Shown: positions 18,556-28,469 of the stretch, piece after piece
Layout: each line of letters opens with the position of its first letter
Position numbering within the stretch: position 1 is the first letter of the stretch
Translations under genes and position numbers: made by a program
Assembly (NCBI RefSeq): GCF_003952505.1
Contig: NZ_CP034450.1
Span: 5,539,001 to 5,603,000 of the forward strand
DNA length: 64,000 bases
Source: Mesorhizobium sp. M4B.F.Ca.ET.058.02.1.1
GTDB taxonomy: Bacteria > Pseudomonadota > Alphaproteobacteria > Rhizobiales > Rhizobiaceae
Reading direction: 5' to 3'
The notes under the pieces: model-generated
What the model saw: only the letters and a program-made list of their open reading frames with translations
Told to the model about the DNA's origin: nothing
Database searches by the model: none

Positions 18556-19188
18556 ATGAACCTCATCGAGCTTCTCGACTATGCCGGCGTCGCCGTCTTC
18601 GCGGCGACAGGCGCGCTTGCCGCTTCGCGCAAGCAACTCGACATCATCGGCTTTCTGTTCCTGGCCTGCGTCACCGGTATCGGCGGCGGCACGTTGCGCG
18701 ACGTCATCCTCAACCTGCCGGTGTTCTGGGTCGCCAACCGCGACTATGTGCTGATCTGCGTGGTGGTCGCGGTGCTAGTCTTCTTCAGCGCCCACCTGGT
18801 CGAATCCCGCTACAAATTGCTGCTCTGGCTCGACGCCATCGGCCTCGCCGCCTTCTCGGTGATGGGCGCCGCCAAGGGCCTCGCCATCACTGGCTCACCG
18901 GTCGTCGCCACCATCATGGGCGTGCTGACCGCCACCTTCGGCGGCATCCTGCGCGATCTTCTGGCGGGGGAGCCGTCGGTGCTTCTGCGGCCCGAGATCT
19001 ACGTCACGGCGGCTCTTGCGGGTGCGGCCCTTTTCACCGTCGGTGACCTTGCCGGCCTGCCGCCGTTGGCGGCGGGTCTGCTGGGTTTCGCCGCGGCATT
19101 CATTGTGCGCGGCGGCGCGCTCAAATTCGGCTGGGCCTTTGCGTCTTACAAAAGCAGGCCCGGACGGCGGCCGGAGGATATTCCATGA
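18556..19188 (+). CDS. Trimeric intracellular cation channel (TRIC/UPF0126) family membrane protein
   Basis: A 210-residue inner-membrane protein with seven hydrophobic segments arranged as two related three-helix repeats plus one. The repeats are marked by the glycine-rich motifs TGIGGGTLRDVILN and TATFGGILRDLLAGEP, which are diagnostic for the UPF0126/TRIC family. Prokaryotic TRIC proteins form trimers and conduct monovalent cations. The ATG at 18556 starts the usual MNLIELLDYAG; an upstream GTG at 18475 would add repeat-derived sequence. No clear ribosome site precedes the ATG because a repeat element occupies the leader. Confidence 0.88.
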   Translation: MNLIELLDYAGVAVFAATGALAASRKQLDIIGFLFLACVTGIGGGTLRDVILNLPVFWVANRDYVLICVVVAVLVFFSAHLVESRYKLLLWLDAIGLAAFSVMGAAKGLAITGSPVVATIMGVLTATFGGILRDLLAGEPSVLLRPEIYVTAALAGAALFTVGDLAGLPPLAAGLLGFAAAFIVRGGALKFGWAFASYKSRPGRRPEDIP

Positions 19189-19193
19189 GAGAG

Positions 19194-19267
19194 AGCGAAT
19201 AGCGAATAGGGAGTAGCGAATAGGGGCTGACGCAGCTCCCGCTGGTCAGTATTCGCTGTTCGCTGAG
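19194..19267. repeat. Inverted-repeat element after the TRIC-family gene (copy 2)
   Basis: A second copy of the GCGAATAGGGAGTAG-type element. AGCGAATAGCGAATA near 19194 is inverted as TATTCGCTGTTCGCT near 19250-19264. It begins six bases after the TRIC stop and ends at the stop codon of olsB, so it fills the whole convergent spacer. Sequence units are shared with copy 1 at 18453-18549. Confidence 0.7.
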
Positions 19268-20155
19268 TTATGCCGCGAAGCGCTGGGCTTCCCCGCCATA
19301 ATAGTTGACGTAGCGCGCACCGATCTCCTTGACCGGCATGACGACAAAGACGTCGACGGTCGAGAATTCATGATCGATGACGCAGCCGTCGCCGATGCGG
19401 GCGCCGACGCGCAGGTAACCCTTGACCAGCGGCGGCATCGCCGCGATCGCGGCCTTGGCGTTGACCGCCTCGATCGGCATCAGGTCCATGGGGCAGTAAC
19501 GGCCCGCGACCGCCTTGACGTCCCAAGCCGAATTGGTGCGGCAGTGATGGGCGAGATAGGTCAAGGCCTCGGCATGCGCTGCCGGCACGATGCCGTGGAA
19601 GGAGGCGCAGCCGGTCATCACGCCGATGCCGTAGTGGTTGATGTAGGCCCAGATGCCTTGCCACAGCGCCTCGATGGTGCGCTTGGAACGGTATTCCGGC
19701 AGGACACAGGAGCGGCCGAGCTCGAGGAAACGCTGACCGGGATGACGGGCGATCAGCTTGGTCAGCTCGAACTCGCCCTCGGAATAGAAACCGCCAGCCG
19801 TCGCCGCGATTTCCTGCCGCAGCAGCCGGTAGGTGCCGACGATGCGGCGGTGCTCAGGGCCGGGGAGCGAGGTGTCGAACACCAAAAGGTGATCGCAGAG
19901 CGGGTCGAAACGGTCGGCGTCGCGACGGTTCTGCGCCTGGAACAGGTCCTTCCTGGCACCGAGCTCGTCATAGAATACCCGGTAGCGCACTTCCTGGGCG
20001 GCCGCGATCTCGGCCTCGTTGCGGGCAAGCCGCACTTCGAGATTGCCGATGCGGCCGAGAGGGGTGCCTGTTGCAACGGCATCGCCGGTCCGCGCGGCGA
20101 GCAGGGCGCCGCCGGCATTCGGCCGAGTGTCACATTCCGGCATAACTGTATGCAC
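19268..20155 (-). CDS. olsB: L-ornithine N-alpha-acyltransferase (ornithine lipid synthesis)
   Basis: A 295-residue GNAT-type acyltransferase that transfers a 3-hydroxyacyl group from acyl carrier protein to ornithine, making lyso-ornithine lipid at the inner membrane. Recognised by RYRVFYDELGA, FDPLCDHLLVFD, GTYRLLRQE, FLELGRSCVLPEYR and the C-terminal KGYLRVGARIGDG. It begins with GTG at 20155, supported by an AAGGAG site eight bases upstream; the ATG four codons later has no such site. olsA, the second acyltransferase, is not adjacent, as is usual in rhizobia. Ornithine lipids are typically made under phosphate limitation, but no Pho box was identified. Confidence 0.88.
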   Translation of the reverse strand: MHTVMPECDTRPNAGGALLAARTGDAVATGTPLGRIGNLEVRLARNEAEIAAAQEVRYRVFYDELGARKDLFQAQNRRDADRFDPLCDHLLVFDTSLPGPEHRRIVGTYRLLRQEIAATAGGFYSEGEFELTKLIARHPGQRFLELGRSCVLPEYRSKRTIEALWQGIWAYINHYGIGVMTGCASFHGIVPAAHAEALTYLAHHCRTNSAWDVKAVAGRYCPMDLMPIEAVNAKAAIAAMPPLVKGYLRVGARIGDGCVIDHEFSTVDVFVVMPVKEIGARYVNYYGGEAQRFAA

Positions 20156-20337
20156 GAGTGATTCTCCTTCGAGCCATCCCTCTTGGCACGGGGATACGGT
20201 GTAGGTGCAACAGGATTGTGACAGTACCGTGATACGCAGCGGCGGGCAATACTTCGTCGGCTGGCGAATGCCTTCATCCGGCTACCTTTAGCTGGGCAAA
20301 GCCAGGCAATCCAAGGCGTGTGCCGGGGGCAAAAAAT

Positions 20338-22641
20338 TCAGGCCGCGACCTGCGCCTCGACAGCGCTGACCAGGGCGTCCGGGTCGAGCGGCTTGGTGAC
20401 GAAGCCGCTGGCGCCGTGCGCCAGTACCGTGTGGCGGGTCTTTTCCTGGCTGTCCGCCGACAGCACCATGATCGGGACGGGCGGCACCGCCAGCGCCTCC
20501 TCGTGGCGGCGAATGGCGGCGATGGCATCCAGCCCGTCCATGACCGGCATGTGCAGGTCCATCAGCACCACGTCGAAGCGGTGCTTCAGGCCGGCATCAG
20601 TGACAGCCTCGACGGCGGCCTTGCCGTTGCCGACCACCTTGACGCGATGCCCGGCCTTCAGGAGCGTGGCGCGGGCGAGCATGGCGTTGATGTCGTTGTC
20701 CTCGGCGATCAGCACCGACAGGCCCTGCTCGCCACGGCGGCCGCCGGCGCGCACGGGCTGCGCGCCGCGCTTGTCGGCTTGCGGCAGGGGCAGGGCTGGC
20801 GCGTGGCTGGTCAAGAGCACGCGCAGCAGCGTCTCGCCGCGCACCGGCCGCGCCAGGAAGGTGGCGTAGCCGTTGGCGCGGAATTCGCCGAGCATGCCGC
20901 GGTCGGTCGGCGCGATTAACGTGATCGCCTCACAGTCGGCAAAACCGTTCTGGCGCAAGCGCTTGAGCAAGCGCCCGTCGCTGTTTTCCATGGCGGCATC
21001 GACCAGTAGAACGTCGCAGCCGGTGGCGAAAGGCGTTGCCTGGGCAAGCGTCGTCGCCAGGTCGACGGCGCCGCCATGGGCGCGGATGGTGCGCGCGATG
21101 GCGTCGGCCTCGACCGCGTTCTTCGACACGATCACGGCGCGCCGGCCGGAGAGGATGTCCTGCCGGTTCTGCGGCGGCTCGGTTGCGGCCACGGCCGGAA
21201 GCTCGAAGACGAATTCGGATCCCTCGCCGAGCCGGCTCGACACTGAAATCGAACCGCCCATGGCGGTGACGAGGCGCCTGGATATGGCAAGGCCGAGGCC
21301 TGCACCGCCATGCACCCGGGTTGAGGTGCCGTCCGACTGTTCGAACTCCTCGAAGATGCGTTCCATGTCCTCTTCGCGCAGCCCCGGACCAGTGTCGGTA
21401 ATGGTGAAGCAGATGCGGTCGGTGGTCTCGGTGCGCGCCCGCGCGACACCGAGCAGCACGCCACCGGTGTCGGTGAATTTGATGGCGTTGCCGATGAGGT
21501 TGAGCAGCACCTGACGCACCCGGCCTGGATCGGCGGTGATCATCTGCGGGACGTCCGGCTCGACATGGCAGCCGAGGCCGATGTTCTTGGCGAAGGCCTT
21601 CGCTGCCATCAGTTCGATGATGTTGTTGGCGATTTCGCGCACCGACGTCGGCTGCGGCTCGGGGTCGAAGCGGCCGGCCTCGATCTTGGAGTAGTCGAGC
21701 AAATCCTCGATCAGCGCCAGCAGCGCGCTGGCCGAAGTCGAGACGGCTCCGACATAGGTGCGCTGCTCGGGCGACAGATCGGTGTCGACCAGCAGCTTGG
21801 CCATCCCCATGATGCCGTTCATCGGCGTGCGGATTTCGTGGCTGACGGTGGCGAGGAAGCGCGACTTGGCCTGGCTGGCATATTCGGCGCGCTCGCGGGC
21901 GGTGATCAGCGAGGATTCGGCGCGCTTACGGGCGGTGATGTCGCGCGCGATAGCCCGGTGCGAGACGGCGCCATTGTCCTTGTCGCGCACCGACAGCTCG
22001 ATCCAGGAAAACCAGCGCGGGCCGTTCGGCGTGCGGACGGCGACGTCGGTGGAGCTCAGGCATTCATGATCAGAGAAGGCGGCGTCGGGAACGATTCCGA
22101 CGTCGATGCCGAGCTCCGACAGCGTCTTGCTGGCAAGATCGCGCTGGTCGACCTCGACGAGGTCGGCGAAAACCTTGTTGGCATAGACGATATGGCCGTC
22201 GCGATCGCGATGGACGACGAGATCGCCGAGCGCGTCAATCAGCCCGCGAAACCGCTCCTCGCTTTCCTGCATCTCCCACATGCGGTCGGCGAGGGTCTCG
22301 ATCTCGGCGCGGCTGCGGGCGGCGGTCTCGTCGAGCAAGTCCGAGGCCAGGCGTTCGTTGCGTTTGTTGCGCAGATGCATGCCCAGGCCGGCGAGGCCGG
22401 TCACCAGCAGACCGAGAGTGACGAAGATCGGCGCGCCGGTGAGATGAGCCAGACCCGCCAGCACGGCGATGGCGACGACGGTGAGGAAAGGCAGGCCTTC
22501 GGGATTGGCAGGCGGCAGTACGGGCGCCAGCGGCGGCGCGGTGACAAGCTGACGCTTCGGCGTAGCAGGGTTCGGCCCGTCCACGCCATCGGCACTCTCC
22601 GCCGCCTTGATGCCGGATTCCGCGATCATGCGGAAAGCCAT
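20338..22641 (-). CDS. Hybrid sensor histidine kinase with PAS and two receiver domains
   Basis: A 767-residue membrane-anchored kinase. Two hydrophobic segments lie at about 52-88, followed by a short coiled coil, a PAS domain (about 128-240) and a HisKA dimerisation domain with the phospho-accepting His268 in [11 protein letters not shown] HATPase domain follows, with GDIF-type motifs such as [20 protein letters not shown] and [14 protein letters not shown] degenerate receiver-like domain (about 515-620) lacks the acidic phosphorylation pattern. The terminal receiver domain has Asp695 ([13 protein letters not shown]) and a conserved Lys (VTKPLD). No phosphotransfer domain or partner is encoded beside it, so the signal and output are unknown. 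Confidence 0.92.
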   Translation of the reverse strand: MAFRMIAESGIKAAESADGVDGPNPATPKRQLVTAPPLAPVLPPANPEGLPFLTVVAIAVLAGLAHLTGAPIFVTLGLLVTGLAGLGMHLRNKRNERLASDLLDETAARSRAEIETLADRMWEMQESEERFRGLIDALGDLVVHRDRDGHIVYANKVFADLVEVDQRDLASKTLSELGIDVGIVPDAAFSDHECLSSTDVAVRTPNGPRWFSWIELSVRDKDNGAVSHRAIARDITARKRAESSLITARERAEYASQAKSRFLATVSHEIRTPMNGIMGMAKLLVDTDLSPEQRTYVGAVSTSASALLALIEDLLDYSKIEAGRFDPEPQPTSVREIANNIIELMAAKAFAKNIGLGCHVEPDVPQMITADPGRVRQVLLNLIGNAIKFTDTGGVLLGVARARTETTDRICFTITDTGPGLREEDMERIFEEFEQSDGTSTRVHGGAGLGLAISRRLVTAMGGSISVSSRLGEGSEFVFELPAVAATEPPQNRQDILSGRRAVIVSKNAVEADAIARTIRAHGGAVDLATTLAQATPFATGCDVLLVDAAMENSDGRLLKRLRQNGFADCEAITLIAPTDRGMLGEFRANGYATFLARPVRGETLLRVLLTSHAPALPLPQADKRGAQPVRAGGRRGEQGLSVLIAEDNDINAMLARATLLKAGHRVKVVGNGKAAVEAVTDAGLKHRFDVVLMDLHMPVMDGLDAIAAIRRHEEALAVPPVPIMVLSADSQEKTRHTVLAHGASGFVTKPLDPDALVSAVEAQVAA

Positions 22642-22716
22642 GCCACAGAGACATTATGGAAGATTGCGGCGGATCGCTCGAATTTTAACGGTCGCGCGGT
22701 TTTTGCCCGTCAGCGC

Positions 22717-23706
22717 TCACATATCGACAACGACGCGACCCCTGATCCTGCCATCGACGATATCACGCGCGGCGTCGATTATATCGTCAAAACCGATGGT
22801 CCTGGACAGCGTCGCGAGCTTGCCATGGTCGAGGTCGGCGCCGATGCGGCGCCACGCCTCCAGGCGGACCGCCTTCGGCGCCATCACCGAATCGATGCCG
22901 AGCAGTGAGACGCCGCGCAGAATGAAGGGAGCAACGCTCGCCGGCAGGTCCATGCCGCCGGCAAGCCCGCAGGCGGCAACCGCGCCGCCGTAGGCGGTCA
23001 TCGACAGAACATTGGCCAGTGTGTGGCTGCCGACCGCATCGACGCCGCCGGCCCAGCGCTCCTTGGCGAGCGGCTTTGCCGGCTGGGTGAGTTCATCGCG
23101 CGAGATCACCTCGGCGGCGCCGAGGTCGATCAGATAGGGGCTTTCGGCATTGCGGCCAGTCGAGGCGATGACATGGTAGCCGAGGCTGGAGAGGATCGAG
23201 ACCGCGACTGAGCCGACGCCGCCGGCCGCGCCCGTCACCACCACCGGGCCGCGATCCGGGACGATGCCGTGCCGCTCGAGCGCCATGACGCTGAGCATGG
23301 CCGTGTAGCCGGCAGTGCCGACCGCCATCGCATCATGCGGGCTCATGCCTTCGGGCAGCGGCACCAGCCAGTCGCCGTTGACGCGGGCGCGACCGGCAAA
23401 GGCGCCGAAATGCGTTTCGCCGACGCCCCAGCCATTGAGGATCACCCTGTCGCCCTTGCGCCAGTCGGCATGCGAGGAGGAGATCACCGTACCAGCGAAA
23501 TCGATGCCCGGCACCAGCGGCCAGCGGCGGATGACCGGCGCCTTGCCGGTGATGGCCAGCCCATCCTTGTAGTTGACCGTCGTCGCCTCGACGGCGACGG
23601 TGACGTCGCCCTCCATCAGTTCGGCTTCGGTGAGGTTGATGACCGCGACCGACTGCTTCTTGTCGGCGTCGCGCGAAACGAGGATGGCTTTGAAGGTTTC
23701 GGACAC
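22717..23706 (-). CDS. acuI: Acrylyl-CoA reductase-like MDR oxidoreductase (AcuI/YhdH family)
   Basis: A 329-residue NADPH-dependent medium-chain reductase without zinc ligands. AcuI/YhdH hallmarks are [20 protein letters not shown] near 45-64, [22 protein letters not shown], and the cofactor loop [12 protein letters not shown] near 158-169. AcuI reduces acryloyl-CoA to propionyl-CoA and protects against acrylate toxicity; acrylate-specific function here is inferred from family. The start codon is GTG at 23706, preceded by GGGGAG at suitable spacing. It is transcribed away from the histidine kinase's upstream region and towards it, with 75 bases between. Confidence 0.85.
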   Translation of the reverse strand: MSETFKAILVSRDADKKQSVAVINLTEAELMEGDVTVAVEATTVNYKDGLAITGKAPVIRRWPLVPGIDFAGTVISSSHADWRKGDRVILNGWGVGETHFGAFAGRARVNGDWLVPLPEGMSPHDAMAVGTAGYTAMLSVMALERHGIVPDRGPVVVTGAAGGVGSVAVSILSSLGYHVIASTGRNAESPYLIDLGAAEVISRDELTQPAKPLAKERWAGGVDAVGSHTLANVLSMTAYGGAVAACGLAGGMDLPASVAPFILRGVSLLGIDSVMAPKAVRLEAWRRIGADLDHGKLATLSRTIGFDDIIDAARDIVDGRIRGRVVVDM

Positions 23707-23760
23707 TTTTTTCTCCCCGGTTGTGCGGTGCCTGGACTGTGCGGCGGCGGCTGCGCGCGG

Positions 23761-24243
23761 TCAATCTTGCGAGGGCTTGGGCTCGCGCCGCCAGCCGACA
23801 AATTCGTCGAAGAGGACAAGCGCGGCACCGACCGAGATGAAGGCGTCCGCTAGGTTGAATACGGCGAAGGACCAAACCGGCGTGTGGAACAATATGTAGT
23901 CGATGACGTGGCCGTAGACGGCGCGGTCGATCAGGTTGCCGAGAGCGCCGCCGATGATCAGTGCAAAGCCAATCCTGGCAAGCACATGGCCCGCCGGCGT
24001 GCGCGTTGCGAGGTAGAGCACGAAGGCGACGACGAGGACGGCGATCACCACCAGGCCGGTATCGCCGAAAGACTGGAACATCGAGAAGGCGATGCCCGTG
24101 TTGTAGGTGCGGAACAGCGCCAGGAAAGGCAAAAGATCGACCTTCTCCTGAAAGGCGAGGCCGCCCTCCACCAACTGCTTGATCCACTGGTCGAGCGCAA
24201 TGGCGACGACGACCAGCAGGCAATAGGGGGACCAGAACCTCAC
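23761..24243 (-). CDS. lspA: Lipoprotein signal peptidase
   Basis: A 160-residue inner-membrane aspartic protease that removes the signal peptide from diacylglyceryl-modified prolipoproteins. There are four membrane segments. The conserved boxes are NTGIAFSMF, GGALGNLIDRAVYGHVIDYI and FNLADAFISVG; by family alignment the catalytic pair is Asp115 and Asp133. Length is normal. A rhizobial-type palindromic repeat lies in its leader, between it and the upstream trmH gene, which is transcribed in the same direction. Confidence 0.94.
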   Translation of the reverse strand: MRFWSPYCLLVVVAIALDQWIKQLVEGGLAFQEKVDLLPFLALFRTYNTGIAFSMFQSFGDTGLVVIAVLVVAFVLYLATRTPAGHVLARIGFALIIGGALGNLIDRAVYGHVIDYILFHTPVWSFAVFNLADAFISVGAALVLFDEFVGWRREPKPSQD

Positions 24244-24263
24244 GATTTGATGCCCTCTTGTTT

Positions 24264-24312
24264 GACCATGATCTTGTCCGAAAACCGGACGCCGCCATTT
24301 GGGATCATGGTC
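24264..24312. repeat. Rhizobial-type intergenic palindrome (RIME-like)
   Basis: Perfect 10-base arms GACCATGATC (24264-24273) and GATCATGGTC (24303-24312) enclose an inner hairpin GTCCG-AAAAC-CGGAC (24276-24290). The ATGATC...CCGAAAACCGG...GGGATCAT layout is that of palindromic elements dispersed between genes in Rhizobiales. Its last base is also the last base of the trmH stop codon, so it abuts that gene exactly. Confidence 0.75.
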
Positions 24313-25160
24313 TAGTCCGGCCCCAGCTTCAGCGCGCCGCGGCGGATCTCGAACAGCATGATGCCGGTGGCGACCGCCAGGTTGAGCGAATCGGCGCGGC
24401 CGGCCTGCGGAATCCTGAGCAGCCGGTCGCAGCTTTCGGCAAGGCTGTCGGGCAGGCCCTGCTGCTCGTTGCCCATCAAAAGCAGCACCGGTCCCCTGGT
24501 GAAATCGACTGAGCGATAGTCAACCGCGCCCTTCAGATGCGTGCCGGCGACGAGGCCCGGAAACCCCTTGCGCCAGGCAAGGAAAGCCTCCGGCGTCGCC
24601 CTGGCGACCGGCACGGCGAAGATCGAGCCCATGGTGGCGCGCACGGTCTCGACGGCAAAGGGGTCGGTGGTGTCGCCGACCAGGATGACGCCCTTGGCGC
24701 CGACCGCATCGACGGTGCGGATGACGGTGCCGAGATTGCCGGGGTCGCGCACCCGGTCGAGCGCCACCCAGACGTCGCCGTCCGAAGCGCGGATATCCTT
24801 CAGCGGCAGGACCCTCTGGGCAAAGACCCCAACCACCATTTGCGGGTTGTCGCGGCGGGTGATCGCCGCCAGCACCTTCTCCGAGACTTCGAGCACGGTG
24901 CCGCCAGCGGCGACGGTGCGCGCCGCGACCTTCTCCACCGCCGCGTTGCCGCGTCCGGCCTTGGCAAAGACCAGCGTCTTGATCGACCAGCCGAGGTCGA
25001 GCGCGTCGATGACCAGCTTCAGGCCTTCGGCCATGAAGGCGTTCTGCTGTTCGCGGAATTTTTTCAGCGCCAGCGCCTTGATGTCCTTGACCAGCGGGTT
25101 GGCGAGGCTGGTGACTTCCTTCACCTGGCCGACGGCGCGCGAGCTCTCATAAGCGTTCAT
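24312..25160 (-). CDS. TrmH/SpoU family RNA 2'-O-methyltransferase
   Basis: A 282-residue SPOUT-class methyltransferase that methylates ribose 2'-OH in rRNA or tRNA. A substrate-binding N-terminal domain (about 15-110) precedes the knotted catalytic domain with the three SPOUT motifs: DRVRDPGNLGTVIRTVDA, LLLMGNEQQGLPDS and IPQAGRADSLNLAVATGIML. The target nucleotide cannot be assigned. The ATG at 25160 directly follows the stop of the upstream methyltransferase gene, so the two are translationally coupled. The two gene products may both modify rRNA. Confidence 0.9.
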   Translation of the reverse strand: MNAYESSRAVGQVKEVTSLANPLVKDIKALALKKFREQQNAFMAEGLKLVIDALDLGWSIKTLVFAKAGRGNAAVEKVAARTVAAGGTVLEVSEKVLAAITRRDNPQMVVGVFAQRVLPLKDIRASDGDVWVALDRVRDPGNLGTVIRTVDAVGAKGVILVGDTTDPFAVETVRATMGSIFAVPVARATPEAFLAWRKGFPGLVAGTHLKGAVDYRSVDFTRGPVLLLMGNEQQGLPDSLAESCDRLLRIPQAGRADSLNLAVATGIMLFEIRRGALKLGPD

Positions 25161-26321
25161 TCAAGCCACCCAGCGCGAGAACAGCGAGGTCGACAGCGCG
25201 CGGCCGGCGGATTTTTCGCGGATGATCAACTCGCCCGATTCGACCGTGCCACCCATGCCGGCGAAAGTATCGCGCATCAGGGCATGGATGGCGAAGAAGG
25301 AGGCGCGGATCGAATAGGCGGTCAGCACGACGGCAAGCGGCTTCGGCGTCAGGATCGAGCGGCAGAGGTCGGTCAGGCCGGGCAGGTCGTCGAACAATTG
25401 CCAGACCTCGCCCTTCGGTCCGCGCCCATAGGCCGGCGGATCGAACAGCACGATGTCGTAGCGGCTGCCGCGGCGCTCCTCGCGCTCGGCGAATTTCACG
25501 GCGTCCTCGACGATCCAGCGGATCGGCTTGCTGCCGAGCCCCGCCATCTCCTGGTTTTCCCGGGCCCAGCCTATGGCCTTCTTGGACGCATCGACATGGG
25601 TGACCTCGGCGCCGGCGCGCGCCGCGACCAGCGAGGCGAGGCCGGTATAACCGAACAAGTTCAGTACCTTGACCGGCCGTTTGGCCGCCATGATCAGCCC
25701 AGCCATGTGATCCCAGTGGGAGGCCTGTTCGGGAAACACGCCGACATGGCGAAACGAGGTGAAGCGGCCAAGATAGTCGATGCCGTCATGCTTCATCGGC
25801 CAGGTTTCGCCGAGCGGCGTTTTTGGGAAGCGCCAGCGGCCGATGCCTTCCTCGTCGGTGTCGCCAGTGAAGATGGCATCGGCGCGCTCCCAGTCCCTGG
25901 CCGGCAGCGCCCTTTGCCAGATCGCCTGACCCTCCGGCCGCACGATGCGGTAGGGGCCATACTGCTCGAGTTTTTGGCCCGAGCCGCTATCCAGCAGGGC
26001 GTAGTCGGCATTGGGCGCCACTTCGAGGATCAGCGGCAGCCGCTCTGCAGGCAGCAAGCCATCGCGGCGCGAAAGGATGCGCGGCGCAGATTTGGGCTCG
26101 GATCGCTCCTGCGTCTTTGCCTCATGCCGTTCGCCCGACCTTATCTGTGGTCGCGATGCCGTGTGCTCCTGGCGCGGCCGCGCGTGTTCGGCCCCGCCCT
26201 TTGCGGGCGGACGGTTGTCGCGGCGTTTGTCGCGAAAAGACTTCAAGCAGGAGGGTCTCCGGGCTGAGTGGCCGCTTTTTGGCATGAGGGGCGCGGCGGT
26301 GCAACAAGCGATGACGGTCAT
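25161..26321 (-). CDS. Class I SAM-dependent methyltransferase (RlmI/RlmK-like)
   Basis: A protein of up to 386 residues. The first roughly 80 residues are basic and disordered and are probably an extension. The core has LNLFGYTGLASLVAARAG as SAM motif I, THVDASKKAIGWARENQ as motif II and DIVLFDPPAYGRG as the DPPxY catalytic motif typical of RNA cytosine-5 or guanine-N2 methyltransferases of the RlmI/RlmK group. There is no PUA domain. The start is uncertain: ATGs at 26321 and 26285 both lack a clear ribosome site. It is coupled to the following SpoU methyltransferase gene with no gap. Confidence 0.82.
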   Translation of the reverse strand: MTVIACCTAAPLMPKSGHSARRPSCLKSFRDKRRDNRPPAKGGAEHARPRQEHTASRPQIRSGERHEAKTQERSEPKSAPRILSRRDGLLPAERLPLILEVAPNADYALLDSGSGQKLEQYGPYRIVRPEGQAIWQRALPARDWERADAIFTGDTDEEGIGRWRFPKTPLGETWPMKHDGIDYLGRFTSFRHVGVFPEQASHWDHMAGLIMAAKRPVKVLNLFGYTGLASLVAARAGAEVTHVDASKKAIGWARENQEMAGLGSKPIRWIVEDAVKFAEREERRGSRYDIVLFDPPAYGRGPKGEVWQLFDDLPGLTDLCRSILTPKPLAVVLTAYSIRASFFAIHALMRDTFAGMGGTVESGELIIREKSAGRALSTSLFSRWVA

Positions 26322-26528
26322 GCTGTGGCTGCCACGGACTTGTGTTTTTGCGCGTTTCGTCTATGAGGGCCGCCTTGTTGTTTCTGGAATGGGAGCGAAA
26401 GATGACGAACATCTTCACAGCGCACCCCGCAGGGGTTCCGGCGTAAGCCAGCGTCTTGGTGGCTGCCGCCGGTCGAACGGATGCCTGAAGGCGTCCGACT
26501 CCGGACCTGTATCCAGAAGTGTTCCATC

Positions 26529-27752
26529 ATGGGCAATCTTATCGGGGGCCTTAGCCCCTCTACGTCGCGCGCCGTGCCGGCTGCGCATATCCAGCATTGT
26601 TTTTCGCCGCAGACATGGATCGAGGGCGCGGCGCTCGAGCAACTCAGGAACGTCGCGGCCTTGCCCGGCGTCACCTCGGTTGCGGCCTTTCCAGACCTGC
26701 ACCCCGGCAAATACGGCCCGACCGGTATCGCCGTGTTGTCGCAGCGCTTGCACCCGCAACTGATCGGCAACGACATCGGCTGCGGCATGTCGCTGTTTGA
26801 ACTCGACCTGCCGCTGCGCAAGCTCAGGATCGACAAGGCTGCCGAGCGTCTGCGCCGGATCGAAGCCGAGGATGTCTTCGATCCGGCCGAGGCACTTGGC
26901 CGTTCGGATCTGCCGCCGGATCTCTATCCCGGGGCTCTGGGCACGATCGGCGGCGGCAACCATTTTTGCGAGCTGCAGGCGGTCGATGAGACAATCGACG
27001 CCGCTGGCGAAAGCCTGTTCGACCGCCAGAAACTCTATCTGCTGGTGCATTCCGGCTCGCGCGGCCTCGGCGCGGTTGTCTTCGGGCAGATGCTCGATCG
27101 CCAATCCGCGATCACCGCCGGGCTCGATCCCGACAGCGCGGACGGCATTCACTGGCGCCGCCAGCATGATGTCTGCGTCGCCTGGGCCTCGCTCAACCGC
27201 AGCCTGATCGCGGAGCGCGCGGCAAGCGTGCTGAAAAGCGATGTTCGGCTGGTCGCTGACATCCCGCACAACCTTGTGCGCGAACGGGTTGGCGGCTTTG
27301 TGCACCACAAGGGTTCGGCTGCGGTTGCTGCCGGAGACATCGCGCCGATCGCCGGGTCGCGGGCAAGCCTAAGCTATGTCGTGCAGGTCCTCGACGCCAC
27401 CGGTTCGTCGCTGGGCGGAATTTCGCACGGCGCCGGCCGCAAATACGACCGCGCCACGATGCATGGCCGCGCCGGCCGCAACAGGTCGGAGCGCGACGCG
27501 CTGTTGCGAAACGGCTGGGGCGGGCAACTGATCTGCGATGACCGCAATTTGGTTATCGAGGAAGCAGCGTCCGCCTACAAGGATGCCGGCCAGGTGGTGC
27601 GGGACCTCGCCGAGGCAGGCCTGGTGCTGGCGCTGGCAGCGATGAAGCCGCTGGTCACCTACAAGAAGGCCTTCGAAGGCCCCTCCGACCGCACGCGCAG
27701 CAAACCGATCCGCAACCGCCAGGGAAGGAGGGACCGCCATGCCCGCGATTGA
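26529..27752 (+). CDS. rtcB2: RtcB-family RNA ligase of the RtcB2 (PrfH-linked) type
   Basis: A 407-residue GTP- and manganese-dependent RNA ligase that joins 2',3'-cyclic phosphate and 5'-OH ends. Metal and catalytic motifs are intact: [12 protein letters not shown] near 55-66, NDIGCGMS with Cys85, GGGNHF with His145, HSGSRGLG with His174, VHHKGSA near 258-264, and the guanylylated histidine His300 in [10 protein letters not shown]. The gene overlaps prfH by 14 bases. This pairing is the RtcB2-PrfH module, described as repairing ribosomes cleaved in the 16S decoding centre. The ATG at 26529 is chosen to start MGNLIGG; ribosome-site support is weak. Confidence 0.9.
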   Translation: MGNLIGGLSPSTSRAVPAAHIQHCFSPQTWIEGAALEQLRNVAALPGVTSVAAFPDLHPGKYGPTGIAVLSQRLHPQLIGNDIGCGMSLFELDLPLRKLRIDKAAERLRRIEAEDVFDPAEALGRSDLPPDLYPGALGTIGGGNHFCELQAVDETIDAAGESLFDRQKLYLLVHSGSRGLGAVVFGQMLDRQSAITAGLDPDSADGIHWRRQHDVCVAWASLNRSLIAERAASVLKSDVRLVADIPHNLVRERVGGFVHHKGSAAVAAGDIAPIAGSRASLSYVVQVLDATGSSLGGISHGAGRKYDRATMHGRAGRNRSERDALLRNGWGGQLICDDRNLVIEEAASAYKDAGQVVRDLAEAGLVLALAAMKPLVTYKKAFEGPSDRTRSKPIRNRQGRRDRHARD

Positions 27753-28356
27753 TCTTCTGGTCACCTCGGGCAGCGGTCCGGCGGAATGCCGCGTCGCGCT
27801 GATGGCGCTGATTGGCATCATCGAAGCCGAGGCCGACAGGCGCGGCTGCACGACCGATGTCACCTTCGGCCACAGGCCGGATCGGCACGGCGCCAAATCC
27901 GCGCTGCTCGGTCTCGAAGGCGCGAACGCCGCCGCGCTGGCGGCGGAATATTGCGGCACCGTCAAATTCGTCTTCAAGAGCCCGGTGCGCTCGGGACACA
28001 AACGCCAGAACTGGTTTGTCGGCGTGAAGGCGGTGGATCTGGCGGCGGCAGTGCCAGCCGAGGCTTCGATCGCACCCTGCGACGTGCGCATCGAAACGCT
28101 GCGCGCCGGCGGTCCTGGCGGCCAACATCAGAACACCACCGACAGTGCGGTGCGCGCCGTCCATCTGCCAACAGGCATCGTGGTGACGGCACGCAACGAG
28201 CGCTCGCAACACCGCAACAAGGCAATCGCGCTGCGACGGCTGGAAGCGATGCTGCGGGTTCTCGCCGATCGCGATGCCGAACAGTCGAAGGCTGAAATCT
28301 TCATCGCCAACAAGGCGCTGGAGCGCGGCAACGAGGTCAAGGTGTTTCGCCTCTGA
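27739..28356 (+). CDS. prfH: Peptide chain release factor homolog PrfH
   Basis: A 205-residue class I release-factor-like protein. The catalytic GGQ motif is at 127-129 ([18 protein letters not shown]), followed by the usual [18 protein letters not shown]. The N-terminal half is short and lacks the stop-codon-reading domain of RF1/RF2, as expected for PrfH. In the described module PrfH recognises ribosomes with damaged 16S rRNA and frees the nascent chain, so that RtcB2 can reseal the RNA. An overlapping start within rtcB2 and a GGAGGGA site support coupling. Function here is inferred from family and pairing. Confidence 0.92.
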   Translation: MPAIDLLVTSGSGPAECRVALMALIGIIEAEADRRGCTTDVTFGHRPDRHGAKSALLGLEGANAAALAAEYCGTVKFVFKSPVRSGHKRQNWFVGVKAVDLAAAVPAEASIAPCDVRIETLRAGGPGGQHQNTTDSAVRAVHLPTGIVVTARNERSQHRNKAIALRRLEAMLRVLADRDAEQSKAEIFIANKALERGNEVKVFRL

Positions 28357-28469
28357 CCGAACATCTCCGAGCGAAGTGGGCGCGGCCGAGTCGCCGGATG
28401 TGGATCGTCCCGGCTTCCTGCCGCGCCCATGCGGTTCTATCGTGGATTTGGCCCCAAGTCCCGAGAATC

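Noticed and set aside
20156..20337. Pho box upstream of olsB
   Set aside because: No pair of CTGTCAT-like direct repeats was found in the spacer, so phosphate control cannot be claimed from sequence.
26322..26528. Possible sigma-54 promoter and RtcR control for the rtcB2-prfH pair
   Set aside because: I searched for a TGGCAC-N5-TTGC pattern and found none, and no rtcR gene is nearby.
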